DNA of 18,753 nucleotides, from NCBI GenBank assembly GCA_002308635.1, contig DBWG01000028.1, positions 11,733 through 30,485 of the forward strand, given 5' to 3'. The notes under the pieces are model-generated. The model searched no databases. It had not been told where the DNA came from and saw nothing but the letters and a program-made list of their open reading frames with translations. Shown piece by piece: positions 6,918 through 14,423 of the stretch. Position 1 is the stretch's first letter. Each line of letters starts with the position of its first letter. Made by a program: the position numbers and the translations under genes. The stretch is from Ruminococcaceae bacterium UBA1244. GTDB taxonomy: Bacteria > Bacillota > Clostridia > Oscillospirales > Acutalibacteraceae.

Positions 6918-8027
6918 ATGAAAAAAGCATTGGCAGCAGTATTGTTCATGTGTCTTGCACTTTCTGCACTTGCCGGATGCGGAGAAGAATCAAAGGACGA
7001 TACAATCACGGAAAACAGCATCGTATCAAAGCTGACACCGGAAGAGGAATATTATCGTCTCATAGCTCAATATACTCCGGAGAGAAAAGAAAAAACCAAA
7101 AAAATGATAGAAGCAGAAAAAGAATATTGCACTAAGGTCAATCAGTTCTTATTCAAAGATGCCAAGAAATCTTTTGATGCTACTAAACGGTTGATAGACT
7201 CACACTCCATTGGTTTTATAAGATTAAATTTCATGGAAGGTGTAGAAACGGATATGACTTCTGTCGAAGGCGGAAAGCTAAAGCTTGATAAATGTGAGGT
7301 TACTGTTTCGGGCACTTCTAAAAATATCCTGAAGTTGATCGATGATATCCAGATGTCACCGGATACCGGATATATTACAAAAATAGACTTAGAACCCCAA
7401 ACAAACAATGAAGCGAATGACAAAACCTATGTTGTCTCTCTAAATATAGAGTTTCCGTACTTTGAAGATGTCACCGGAGAATACAAAAAAGACTCGACTG
7501 CATCAGGAGCGTCAGCGAACACAAAATCGTTAGCTAGGGGAATATCACCGGAGGAAGCAGAAATACGTTCGATCATTTCAGAGGAAGTAAAATGGTACCG
7601 ACTTGTAGATAATGCAGTTATAAACTACGAGAGGATCTTTTCAAGATATACAACTATAAAAATCAGCTCGCTTGTGAATGATTTATTTAATCATGTTGTT
7701 CATAATCCTAAGGTCGTTAAGTTCGGAAAATACACGATAAGCCTGTCTGACGTTTCCAAGATATTGCTTCAAACGACCGTATATTTCAGATTCATGGATG
7801 AATACTCTGAATTTAATAAAGAACTGTGCGAAGTAGGTCTGTCTGCTAATGATTCAGCCGTATTAGCCGCTGATGTTGAGATCGATCCTGCAACCGGTGA
7901 AAAGGCGCTAGAAGCAAAAACAGGTCTGAGTCTGACCGACAATTATATAAGTGAAAACACTCTTGACGATAATATATTGAACAGCCTTGAAAAATACGGC
8001 TCACTTATTAACGAAAATCCTAAATAA
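6918..8027 (+). CDS. Putative lipoprotein, second of a pair
   Basis: The 369-residue protein has a perfect lipobox LAGC with Cys at 21. After a charged, possibly coiled stretch (about 36-75), residues 95-165 again read as strand-helix-strand: KLDKCEVTVSGTSKNILKLI, then TGYITKIDLEPQ and TYVVSLNIEFPYFEDVTG, much like a PilO/GspM-type domain (inference). A further domain of about 150 residues (from YRLVDNAVINYERIFSRY) is unrecognised. AAAGGA lies 9 bases ahead of the ATG and 15 bases separate it from the first lipoprotein. The stretch 7050-7990 looks A+T-richer than its neighbours, with more TTA, CTA and AGA codons, which could mean a different origin or weaker codon selection. Function unknown; with its neighbour it probably acts at the outer face of the membrane. 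Confidence 0.75.
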   Translation: MKKALAAVLFMCLALSALAGCGEESKDDTITENSIVSKLTPEEEYYRLIAQYTPERKEKTKKMIEAEKEYCTKVNQFLFKDAKKSFDATKRLIDSHSIGFIRLNFMEGVETDMTSVEGGKLKLDKCEVTVSGTSKNILKLIDDIQMSPDTGYITKIDLEPQTNNEANDKTYVVSLNIEFPYFEDVTGEYKKDSTASGASANTKSLARGISPEEAEIRSIISEEVKWYRLVDNAVINYERIFSRYTTIKISSLVNDLFNHVVHNPKVVKFGKYTISLSDVSKILLQTTVYFRFMDEYSEFNKELCEVGLSANDSAVLAADVEIDPATGEKALEAKTGLSLTDNYISENTLDDNILNSLEKYGSLINENPK

Positions 8028-8039
8028 CAGGAGATACTT

Positions 8040-9050
8040 ATGAAAGATATACTAAAACAGCTTTGCGCCGACGCAGGAGTTTCCGGAAACGAAAATGAAA
8101 TGCTCGGCGTGATAAAAGAACTTCTCCCCGAAAATGCAGAGGTCATATCAATGGATAACGGAAATATGATTGTTTCTATGGGAGATAAAAATGCCGAAAA
8201 GCATATCATGCTTGACGCTCATATCGACAGGATAGGACTGATCGTCACCTATATTGACGACAAGGGATTTCTCTGCGCCGAACCTGTCGGCGGCATCGAC
8301 CTGCGCACACTTCCGGGCAGTGCCGTTAAGATTTTCGGCAGGGAAACCATTCTCGGCGTTGTATGCACCATGCCGCCTCACCTTGACAGCGACAAGGAAC
8401 TTTCTCGTGACAGGATAAGGATAGATACCGGTCTGCCCGCAGAAAAGGTGCGTGAACTCGTCAGTCTGGGCGACAGGATAATTCTCCTGAGCAAATATAC
8501 CGAACTCATCGGAAACCGCATCGCCGTTTCCGCACTCGACAACAGAAGCGGCTGCGCTGTTCTGATACGCTGTATGCAGCTTCTCAAGAACCGTGATATT
8601 CCCTGCCGTGTGTCATTCGTTTTTTCCGCTCAGGAGGAAACAAACGAATCCGGCGCTGCAACTGCCGCATTTGAACTTATGCCGGATGAAGCCGTTGTAA
8701 TTGACGTTGGATTTGCCGCACAGAACGGCGTACCGGAGGAAAAAAGCGGAAAGCTCGGCTGCGGCGGGATAATCAGCATTTCGCCCGTTCTCTCCCGTGA
8801 TGTTACCGAAAAGCTGCGCAAGATCGCAAAGCGGCTCGGCATGGAGGTCGATTATGAGGTCTGCGGCGGCTCTACCGGAACCAATGCCGACAAAATTTCG
8901 GTATGCGGCGGAGGTATAAAAACCGGAGTCATCTCAATACCATCAAAAAATATGCACACACAGACCGAGATAGTCCAGCTTGACGATATTGAAAGGATCG
9001 CAAAGCTTTTGGCTGTCTATATCACGGAAGGAGGTGCGGACAATGCTTGA
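8040..9050 (+). CDS. M42 family metallo-aminopeptidase (first of two)
   Basis: The 336-residue protein matches the length and motif order of M42 (glutamyl aminopeptidase/cellulase M) enzymes. Metal ligands and catalytic residues visible: H61 and D63 in LDAHIDRIG, D167 in ALDNRSG, the E199-E200 pair in SAQEETNESGA, D222 in VIDVGFA and H306 in NMHTQTE. All expected ligands are present, so it is likely active. The flanking residues differ from the usual AHMDEVG and HSxxE forms, suggesting a divergent subgroup. Family knowledge: cytoplasmic dodecameric co-catalytic metal peptidases that trim N-terminal residues from peptides. CAGGAG lies 7 bases ahead of the ATG. It overlaps the second M42 gene by 8 bases, consistent with a mixed or paired complex (inference). 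Confidence 0.9.
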   Translation: MKDILKQLCADAGVSGNENEMLGVIKELLPENAEVISMDNGNMIVSMGDKNAEKHIMLDAHIDRIGLIVTYIDDKGFLCAEPVGGIDLRTLPGSAVKIFGRETILGVVCTMPPHLDSDKELSRDRIRIDTGLPAEKVRELVSLGDRIILLSKYTELIGNRIAVSALDNRSGCAVLIRCMQLLKNRDIPCRVSFVFSAQEETNESGAATAAFELMPDEAVVIDVGFAAQNGVPEEKSGKLGCGGIISISPVLSRDVTEKLRKIAKRLGMEVDYEVCGGSTGTNADKISVCGGGIKTGVISIPSKNMHTQTEIVQLDDIERIAKLLAVYITEGGADNA

Positions 9051-10068
9051 CTATGAGCTTCTCAAAAGGCTCTGCACCGCTGACGGGATATCCGGATCTG
9101 AGGACGAGGTGCGGGATATCATAATAAAGGAAATATCTCCGTTTGCGGATACTGTTGACGTTGACAATATGGGAAACGTCATAGTTTTCAAAAAGGGCAG
9201 GAAAACTCCGTCAAAGAAACTGCTCGTCTCCGCACACATGGACGAGGTCGGTTTTATCGTCACTCATATAAACAGTGACGGAACTGTCAGATTCGCACCC
9301 GTCGGAGGAGTCAACGACAGCGCCGCCTTTGCAAAGTATGTAAAGATAGGCGCAAAAAAGATACACGGTGTTGTAAACGCAAAACCGGTTCATCTTCTCA
9401 AAGACGACGAAAGAAAAAAATGTCCGCCGATAGACTCGCTCTCCATAGATATCGGCTCCGACTCAAAGGAAGAAACACAAAAACACGTTTCGCTCGGGGA
9501 TATGATAGTCTTTGACTCTCCATACGAAAACAGGGACGGACGTGTCATCTCAAAAGCGATAGACGACCGTTTCGGGTGCCTTGTCCTGATAGAAATGATA
9601 AAGAGCGAGCTTGAATATGATATGTATTTCAGCTTTGTGGTTCAGGAGGAGGTAGGGCTGAGAGGTGCAAAGGCTGCGGCATTTACTGTTGCTCCCGACT
9701 GCGCTGTTGTCGTTGAAGCGACTACCGCCTCTGATGTTCCCTTTGCGGAGGATGAAAAGCGTGTATGCCTTGTAGGCGGCGGCGCTGTGATCTCATTTAT
9801 GGACCGCTCCACGATATACGACAGAGAATATTACAGGCTTGCATTTGAATGTGCCGAAGCTCTCGGCGTAAAGGCTCAGACAAAAACCATGATAGCCGGC
9901 GGAAACGATGCCGGAGCGATACATTGTTCAAGAGGCGGGGTCAGGACGCTTGCTGTTTCTGTCCCGTGCAGGTATATCCATTCTTCAAGCAGCCTTGCAT
10001 CCGCTGAGGATATGGAAGCAGTATTTGCCGTTGTAAAAGCCTCTGCCGAAAAGATACTCAGCCTATGA
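9043..10068 (+). CDS. M42 family metallo-aminopeptidase (second of two)
   Basis: The 341-residue protein has canonical M42 motifs: H65 and D67 in SAHMDEVG, D174 in AIDDRFG, E202-E203 in QEEVGLRGA, E225 in VVEATTA and H313 in YIHSSSS. The frame is open from 8980, but the ATG at 9043 is chosen: AAGGAGGTG lies 6 bases before it, and the protein then begins like its neighbour (LLKRLCTADGISGSEDE). It overlaps the first M42 gene by 8 bases and the GNAT gene by ATGA. Compared with the first copy, this one keeps the consensus residues around the metal site. The two are clearly paralogues but well diverged, so the duplication is old. Confidence 0.93.
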   Translation: MLDYELLKRLCTADGISGSEDEVRDIIIKEISPFADTVDVDNMGNVIVFKKGRKTPSKKLLVSAHMDEVGFIVTHINSDGTVRFAPVGGVNDSAAFAKYVKIGAKKIHGVVNAKPVHLLKDDERKKCPPIDSLSIDIGSDSKEETQKHVSLGDMIVFDSPYENRDGRVISKAIDDRFGCLVLIEMIKSELEYDMYFSFVVQEEVGLRGAKAAAFTVAPDCAVVVEATTASDVPFAEDEKRVCLVGGGAVISFMDRSTIYDREYYRLAFECAEALGVKAQTKTMIAGGNDAGAIHCSRGGVRTLAVSVPCRYIHSSSSLASAEDMEAVFAVVKASAEKILSL

Positions 10069-10844
10069 TAAGCTATGTTGATAACAATAATTTGTCCATG
10101 CTCGAAGAGTTCTTGTCCGGACAAAACAATATATATTCCTGCCGGATCTCATGTCTGCTGAAAAGCTACGGACTGGGATATGATTTTGCGGGATTCCACA
10201 TCCAGACCGACGAAGCCGGAAATGTTACTGCCGCTTTCGGAAAGTACTATTCGGATATGACAGTCTGCCTGACAGAAAGCAGCGATATTGACGAGCTTTC
10301 GGAATTCCTGTCGGTGTGCGGGTTTTCAAGCCTGCTTTGCGGTGCGGTCCTTCCGATAGGCGGTTCGTTTGACAGCGGTATGATAATGGAACTGAAAAAG
10401 CCTGTTCCGCAAAAAGCCCTGCCGGACGGTATGCGCTTTGATACTGCGCCGCCGCTCAGGGATGTATGGACACTCCTCAAAAGCTGTGAGGGCAGGGATT
10501 TTGAAGTACCTGAATATGAGGATTTTCTTATTGATATGTCCCACAAGCTCCGGCATGGTACTGCCCGCTGTATCGCCGTACAAAGCGGACAGGAGATAAC
10601 AGCTTCGTCAATGACGGTCTCGGAGTCGGATGACTGTGCCATTATCGGGGCTGTTGCTTCTCAAAAGGCTCACCGACGCATTGGCATCGGCTCTGCCTGC
10701 GTCACAAGGCTGTGCAGCGAACTCCGTAACAGGACCGTATTCATCATGCGGGACGAAAACAAAAACGAAAGCTTCTATAATTCTCTCGGATTTGAAAACA
10801 GGGAAAGATTCTATATATACAAAGGAAAAGGAAAGATAATATGA
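10065..10844 (+). CDS. GNAT family N-acetyltransferase
   Basis: The 259-residue protein has a C-terminal GNAT fold: a strand AIIGAVASQKAHR, the acetyl-CoA loop RRIGIGSA, then FIMRDENKNESFYNSLGF, the usual end with an Asn and Tyr near the active site and the FYNSLGF helix. The N-terminal 110 residues are longer than needed for one GNAT domain and look like a worn half-GNAT (FAGFHIQTDEAGNVTAAF), a layout seen in other Clostridial acetyltransferases (recalled, not checked). Substrate unknown. The ATGA overlaps at both ends (with the M42 gene and the PLP enzyme gene) tie it firmly into the operon, so it may act on a product of its neighbours; that is speculation. Confidence 0.85.
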   Translation: MISYVDNNNLSMLEEFLSGQNNIYSCRISCLLKSYGLGYDFAGFHIQTDEAGNVTAAFGKYYSDMTVCLTESSDIDELSEFLSVCGFSSLLCGAVLPIGGSFDSGMIMELKKPVPQKALPDGMRFDTAPPLRDVWTLLKSCEGRDFEVPEYEDFLIDMSHKLRHGTARCIAVQSGQEITASSMTVSESDDCAIIGAVASQKAHRRIGIGSACVTRLCSELRNRTVFIMRDENKNESFYNSLGFENRERFYIYKGKGKII

Positions 10845-12097
10845 CTTCACCATTCTACAGCATTGACCCAAGGATATCAAAGGTTTCAGAAAAGGCTCTG
10901 GAGCTTTGCCGCCCGTATCTGGACAGGACGGACGAGATCACCGAATACAACCAGCAGAAAATGCTCCGTGCCTTTCAGAAGGCAAGAGTCAGCGAAAGCT
11001 ATTTTGCCGCATCAACAGGATACGGCTACGGCGACAGAGGACGTGAGGCTCTTGACGAGGTCTTTGCGGAAGTGTTCGACACCGAAGACGCTCTTGTCCG
11101 CCATAATTTTGCAAGCGGCACTCATACCCTGACGGTAGCGCTTTTTGGTGTTCTGCGTCCGGGCGATACGATGATCTCAGTAACCGGTCTGCCGTATGAT
11201 ACTCTTCAGGGTGTTATCGGTATCGGCGGAAAGTCCTCCGGTTCTCTGAAAGAGTTCGGCATAAACTACGAACAGCTTGATCTCCTTCCCGACGGAAAAG
11301 TTGACCTCGAAGGTATGAGATCACGAATAAAGTCCGATACTAAAATGGTATATATCCAGCGTTCAAGGGGCTATTCCCTCAGACCGACTCTTACTTCAAA
11401 GGACATCAGGGAGATCGCCGGTCTCGCTCACAGCCTTGCGCCGGACTGCATCGTCATGCTCGATAACTGCTACGGAGAATTTGTCGAAACAACTGCGCCG
11501 GGTTCGCTCGGAGTCGATCTTTTTGCCGGTTCGCTGATAAAGAATCCCGGCGGCGGCATTGCGCCGACAGGCGGATATATTGCCGGAAAACATAAGCTTG
11601 TTGAGGATTGCAGCTACCGTCTTACCACTCCCGGCACGGGAAAGGAGATCGGCTGCACTCTCGGAAACAACCGTGAACTTTTTATGGGAGCTTTCAGCGC
11701 GCCTCACGTTACAGGCGAGGCTCTCAAAACCGCAATATTTACATCCGCTCTGTATGAGCTTTTAGGCTTTGAGGTCACTCCACGATATAACGAAGAAAGA
11801 GGCGACATAATACAGGCAATACTCCTCAAAAACGAAGAACGTCTCATAAACTTCTGTCGTGGAATACAGCAGGCTTCACCGATAGATTCCTTTGTCACTC
11901 CCGAACCCTGGGATATGCCCGGATATGACAGCAAGGTCATTATGGCTGCCGGAGCGTTCACTCTCGGCTCTTCTATAGAATTGTCCGCCGATGCACCTCT
12001 TCGTGAGCCTTATGCCGTATGGATGCAGGGTTCTCTCAACTTCCACACAGGAAAGCTTGCAGCAATGCTGGCAGCTTCCAATATTCTTGACATCTGA
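10841..12097 (+). CDS. Methionine gamma-lyase family PLP protein (YnbB / aluminium-resistance type)
   Basis: The 418-residue protein matches the Met_gamma_lyase family (often labelled aluminium resistance protein). Recognised features: STGYGYGDRGREALDEVFAE near the N-terminus, RHNFASGTHTLTVALFGVLRPGD, IQRSRGYSLRPTLT, DNCYGEFVET with the Asp that contacts the PLP ring, and the PLP-binding K234 in GSLIKNPGGGIAPTGGYIAG. Length is as expected for the family (about 410-430). Family knowledge: fold type I PLP enzymes related to cystathionine lyases; the true reaction is not established for most members. It overlaps the GNAT gene by ATGA. In other Firmicutes this gene often lies near glnR or hflX; here it does not. 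Confidence 0.92.
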   Translation: MTSPFYSIDPRISKVSEKALELCRPYLDRTDEITEYNQQKMLRAFQKARVSESYFAASTGYGYGDRGREALDEVFAEVFDTEDALVRHNFASGTHTLTVALFGVLRPGDTMISVTGLPYDTLQGVIGIGGKSSGSLKEFGINYEQLDLLPDGKVDLEGMRSRIKSDTKMVYIQRSRGYSLRPTLTSKDIREIAGLAHSLAPDCIVMLDNCYGEFVETTAPGSLGVDLFAGSLIKNPGGGIAPTGGYIAGKHKLVEDCSYRLTTPGTGKEIGCTLGNNRELFMGAFSAPHVTGEALKTAIFTSALYELLGFEVTPRYNEERGDIIQAILLKNEERLINFCRGIQQASPIDSFVTPEPWDMPGYDSKVIMAAGAFTLGSSIELSADAPLREPYAVWMQGSLNFHTGKLAAMLAASNILDI

Positions 12098-12144
12098 TCA
12101 TATTATCCCGACACGATCCTTCTCCTGAAAGGGGCCAGAACAGA

Positions 12145-13077
12145 ATGAACACTTTTCCGCAGGAAATACAGGACAATACTAAAAAGCATAAGCTCAATAT
12201 GAAAAGAGCAGTGGGGATCTGTTCCTTTCTGTGTCTTTTTTCGCTGTTCCTTCATAATCTTCTGGGAGTTTTAGTATCCGTTTTCGGTCTCAATAAAGAC
12301 ATAACTCCATACATCATAAGTGCGGGCGTTCTGACGATAGCCGCAACTCTTCTTCCGGCGCTCTTTATGATAAAAACAAACGGAAGCATAAAAAAATGTC
12401 TCCGGCTCGGAAAAACAAACACAAAGCTCTTTGATTCGGTCCTTATCGTTATTTTCGGGTCGGCAGGGTGTCTCACGGCAAGCTTCTTCGTTGACCTTGT
12501 CACAAGCTTTCTGCCTCAAAAAGCAGTGTCGATCTACGTCATCTTTGACGGGAATTTTTTTACGATAGTACTGATGGCTCTGTCATTTGCAGTACTTCCG
12601 GCAGTTTGTGAAGAGATCGCATACAGGGGATATATCTACCGTGCAATGCTGAGGTACGGACAGCTTTATGCCGTGCTGTTTTCGTCTGTTTTGTTCTCAC
12701 TCATGCACTCGGACATACAGACAGCTATGTTTGCGTTTTTATGCGGGTTTATTATATGCTGTGTCAGAAAAACCACCGGAAGCATACTGCTTGGGATAAT
12801 AATACATTTTATCAACAATCTCATGTCTGTCATCGGCACTGCAGTAAAAATATATGCAGGACAGAATTCCTACGGAGTTACCTTCTATATCATCACAAAC
12901 GTTTCACTCGTGCTGTTTATAATAACCTCATTTATTCTCCGCAAAAGAAAAATCCATCTGTTTTCCTTCAAAAAAAGCCCCTATCCGCTAAGCAAAAAAG
13001 ATAAGCTGCTCATTACAATAAGCTGCCCGATATTTATCGGATTTGTCGCCGCAGCTATTGCCGCAAAATTTATATGA
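12145..13077 (+). CDS. CPBP family intramembrane metalloprotease (CAAX/Abi type)
   Basis: The 310-residue membrane protein has about eight hydrophobic helices and the three CPBP motifs: E156-E157 with R161 in CEEIAYRG, H188 in FSLMHSD, and H221 with N225 in IIIHFINN. All the expected catalytic residues are present. Family knowledge: these are glutamate-type intramembrane proteases related to eukaryotic Rce1; bacterial members process peptides, regulate sensors or give bacteriocin self-immunity. No bacteriocin gene is visible nearby. AAAGGGG lies about 10 bases ahead of the ATG. A 47-base gap separates it from the PLP enzyme gene, with no clear terminator or promoter in it. Confidence 0.92.
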   Translation: MNTFPQEIQDNTKKHKLNMKRAVGICSFLCLFSLFLHNLLGVLVSVFGLNKDITPYIISAGVLTIAATLLPALFMIKTNGSIKKCLRLGKTNTKLFDSVLIVIFGSAGCLTASFFVDLVTSFLPQKAVSIYVIFDGNFFTIVLMALSFAVLPAVCEEIAYRGYIYRAMLRYGQLYAVLFSSVLFSLMHSDIQTAMFAFLCGFIICCVRKTTGSILLGIIIHFINNLMSVIGTAVKIYAGQNSYGVTFYIITNVSLVLFIITSFILRKRKIHLFSFKKSPYPLSKKDKLLITISCPIFIGFVAAAIAAKFI

Positions 13078-13088
13078 AAGAGGCAGTT

Positions 13089-13961
13089 ATGACTCAGGAC
13101 GAAAAATTCATGCTTGAAGCCATAGATGAAGCAAAAAAAGCCCTTGCTCTTGGCGAGGTGCCTGTCGGGGCTGTTATAGTCAGAAACGGCACCATAATCG
13201 GCAGAGGATACAACCGCCGTGAAACAGACAAAAATGCCGCAGGTCATGCTGAGATGGCTGCGGTCGAAGAGGCCTGCAAAAACACAGGCGGCTGGCGGCT
13301 CTGGAACTGCTGTCTTTATGTTACGCTTGAACCCTGTCCCATGTGTGCAGGTGCGGTGATAAATTCACGTATCGACCGTGTAGTTTTTGGCGCTTACGAC
13401 AAAAAAGCCGGATCATGCAGCTCGGTCATAGACCTCTTTGCTCTGCCCTTCAACCACAGACCCGCATCAACGGGCGGTGTACTCGGGGAAGAGTGTGCAA
13501 AGCTGCTGTCGGATTTTTTCGTCAGCAAACGTACAAAAAATATCACCCCGCCAAAAAGCAGGGTGATACTCACTCTTGACACTATAACAAAAAGTCCGGA
13601 AGAACCGTCAGAAGCTCTCCGACTTCTCAAAAAAGATTTTGTGCTTGTTCTCCTGAGCTTTCTGTCAGAAGATGAGACCGCAGATATACTTCATACACTC
13701 GGACTTGAAGCAATTTTTGACAGCCGTATATTCTGCTCCAGAGACCTTTCTTCGGAAACCGCCGCTCTTCGTCATGCCGTCCGGCGGCACGGAACAAAAA
13801 GTACCGTTTTGACCGGCAGCACAGACCTTGACCGTGCAGCGGCACAGACTTCCGGAATAGAATATCTCCACGCCGCTTATTCCGGTTCAAAAACAAAAGC
13901 TCCGTGCCGTAAGATCAACTCTCTTTCCGACATCACAGAGCTTAAAGAAATATCCCGATAA
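13089..13961 (+). CDS. tadA: tRNA adenosine(34) deaminase TadA with degenerate HAD-like C-terminal domain
   Basis: Residues 1-150 are a complete TadA: the zinc ligand and proton shuttle H53-A-E55, the zinc cysteines C83 and C86 in EPCPMCAGAVINSRI, then FGAYDKKAGSCSSV. It converts A34 to inosine in tRNA-Arg(ACG). Usual TadA length is about 150-160; this protein is 290. Residues 157-290 follow the strand and motif order of a HAD phosphatase: VILTLDTIT in the place of DxDxT, VLLS (S190) as motif II, LGLEAIFDSRIF, and LTGSTDLDRAAA in the place of GDSxxD. The first Asp of motif I is Thr and the acid after G243 is Ser, so phosphatase activity is unlikely. This reading is inference. The start at 13089 follows AAAGAGG by 5 bases; an ATG at 13074 would overlap CPBP by ATGA but lacks a binding site. 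A strong terminator follows. Confidence 0.9.
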   Translation: MTQDEKFMLEAIDEAKKALALGEVPVGAVIVRNGTIIGRGYNRRETDKNAAGHAEMAAVEEACKNTGGWRLWNCCLYVTLEPCPMCAGAVINSRIDRVVFGAYDKKAGSCSSVIDLFALPFNHRPASTGGVLGEECAKLLSDFFVSKRTKNITPPKSRVILTLDTITKSPEEPSEALRLLKKDFVLVLLSFLSEDETADILHTLGLEAIFDSRIFCSRDLSSETAALRHAVRRHGTKSTVLTGSTDLDRAAAQTSGIEYLHAAYSGSKTKAPCRKINSLSDITELKEISR

Positions 13962-13962
13962 A

Positions 13963-14005
13963 AAGCCTGTTCCGAAGCACTTCCGGAACAGGCTTGATTT
14001 TTTTG
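13963..14005 (+). terminator. Strong intrinsic terminator after tadA
   Basis: A perfect 12-base stem (13963-13974 AAGCCTGTTCCG with 13984-13995), a 9-base loop, then GATTTTTTTG. It begins two bases past the tadA stop and closes the nine-gene unit. On the minus strand it lies just past the stop of the small membrane protein gene, with a short run of T (the AAAA at 13961-13964), so it may work both ways. Confidence 0.92.
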
Positions 14006-14006
14006 T

Positions 14007-14423
14007 TCAGTTTCCGAGACCGATACGGTTATACTGCCGAAGCACAAGCTCCAGTGCAGCTCCGAGTATCATTCCGATGAAGATATAGACAAAGAGTCTC
14101 GGTTCAAACGGACCGCCGATTATGATTCTGCCGACATTTCCGTCATAGAATGAATTGTACCATCCGTACTCCATCAACCTGAAAAGCTGAGGGATAGACA
14201 GCACCACAAATGCCGCAGCACCGCACACCCATGCCGCACCTTTACGAATGATTATGGCGGTCAAGAAATAAAAGCCCATCGCAATGAAGATAAAGCTGCC
14301 CTCCATCGCAAATTTCTTTACGCCGATACCCGAAGACACAGACACATCAGTTATCCTTACAATATAACCGACAGCGATCAAAACGACCGCAATGATAAAA
14401 TAAACTATTCTGTTCCGCTGCAT
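14007..14423 (-). CDS. Small membrane protein, possibly DUF2809-like
   Basis: The 138-residue protein has four hydrophobic helices: YFIIAVVLIAVGYIVRI, a second at about 42-62, WVCGAAAFVVLSIPQLFRLM, and a last one FVYIFIGMILGAALELVL. The end (RIIIGGPFEPRLFVYIFIGM) recalls DUF2809 proteins, which close with a G..F...D...Y..G pattern; the match is suggestive only. Function unknown. GGGGGAAG lies 4 bases ahead of the ATG at 14423. It overlaps the HAD phosphatase gene by 19 bases, so the two form one transcript. Confidence 0.75.
   Translation of the reverse strand: MQRNRIVYFIIAVVLIAVGYIVRITDVSVSSGIGVKKFAMEGSFIFIAMGFYFLTAIIIRKGAAWVCGAAAFVVLSIPQLFRLMEYGWYNSFYDGNVGRIIIGGPFEPRLFVYIFIGMILGAALELVLRQYNRIGLGN

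Noticed and set aside
7050..7990. A+T-rich stretch as a transferred island
   Set aside because: It lies within one open reading frame in the middle of a tight operon, with no mobile-element mark; relaxed codon selection explains it as well.
8980..9042. Longer N-terminus for the second M42 protein
   Set aside because: It overlaps the first M42 gene for 70 bases and lacks a binding site; AAGGAGG sits right before the ATG at 9043.
12098..12144. Terminator between the PLP enzyme gene and the CPBP gene
   Set aside because: I find no stable stem followed by a T-tract, so the unit is read as continuing.
12145..13077. CPBP protease as bacteriocin immunity or phage defence
   Set aside because: No precursor peptide, modifying enzyme or defence gene lies nearby; the family is broad and the context is housekeeping-like.
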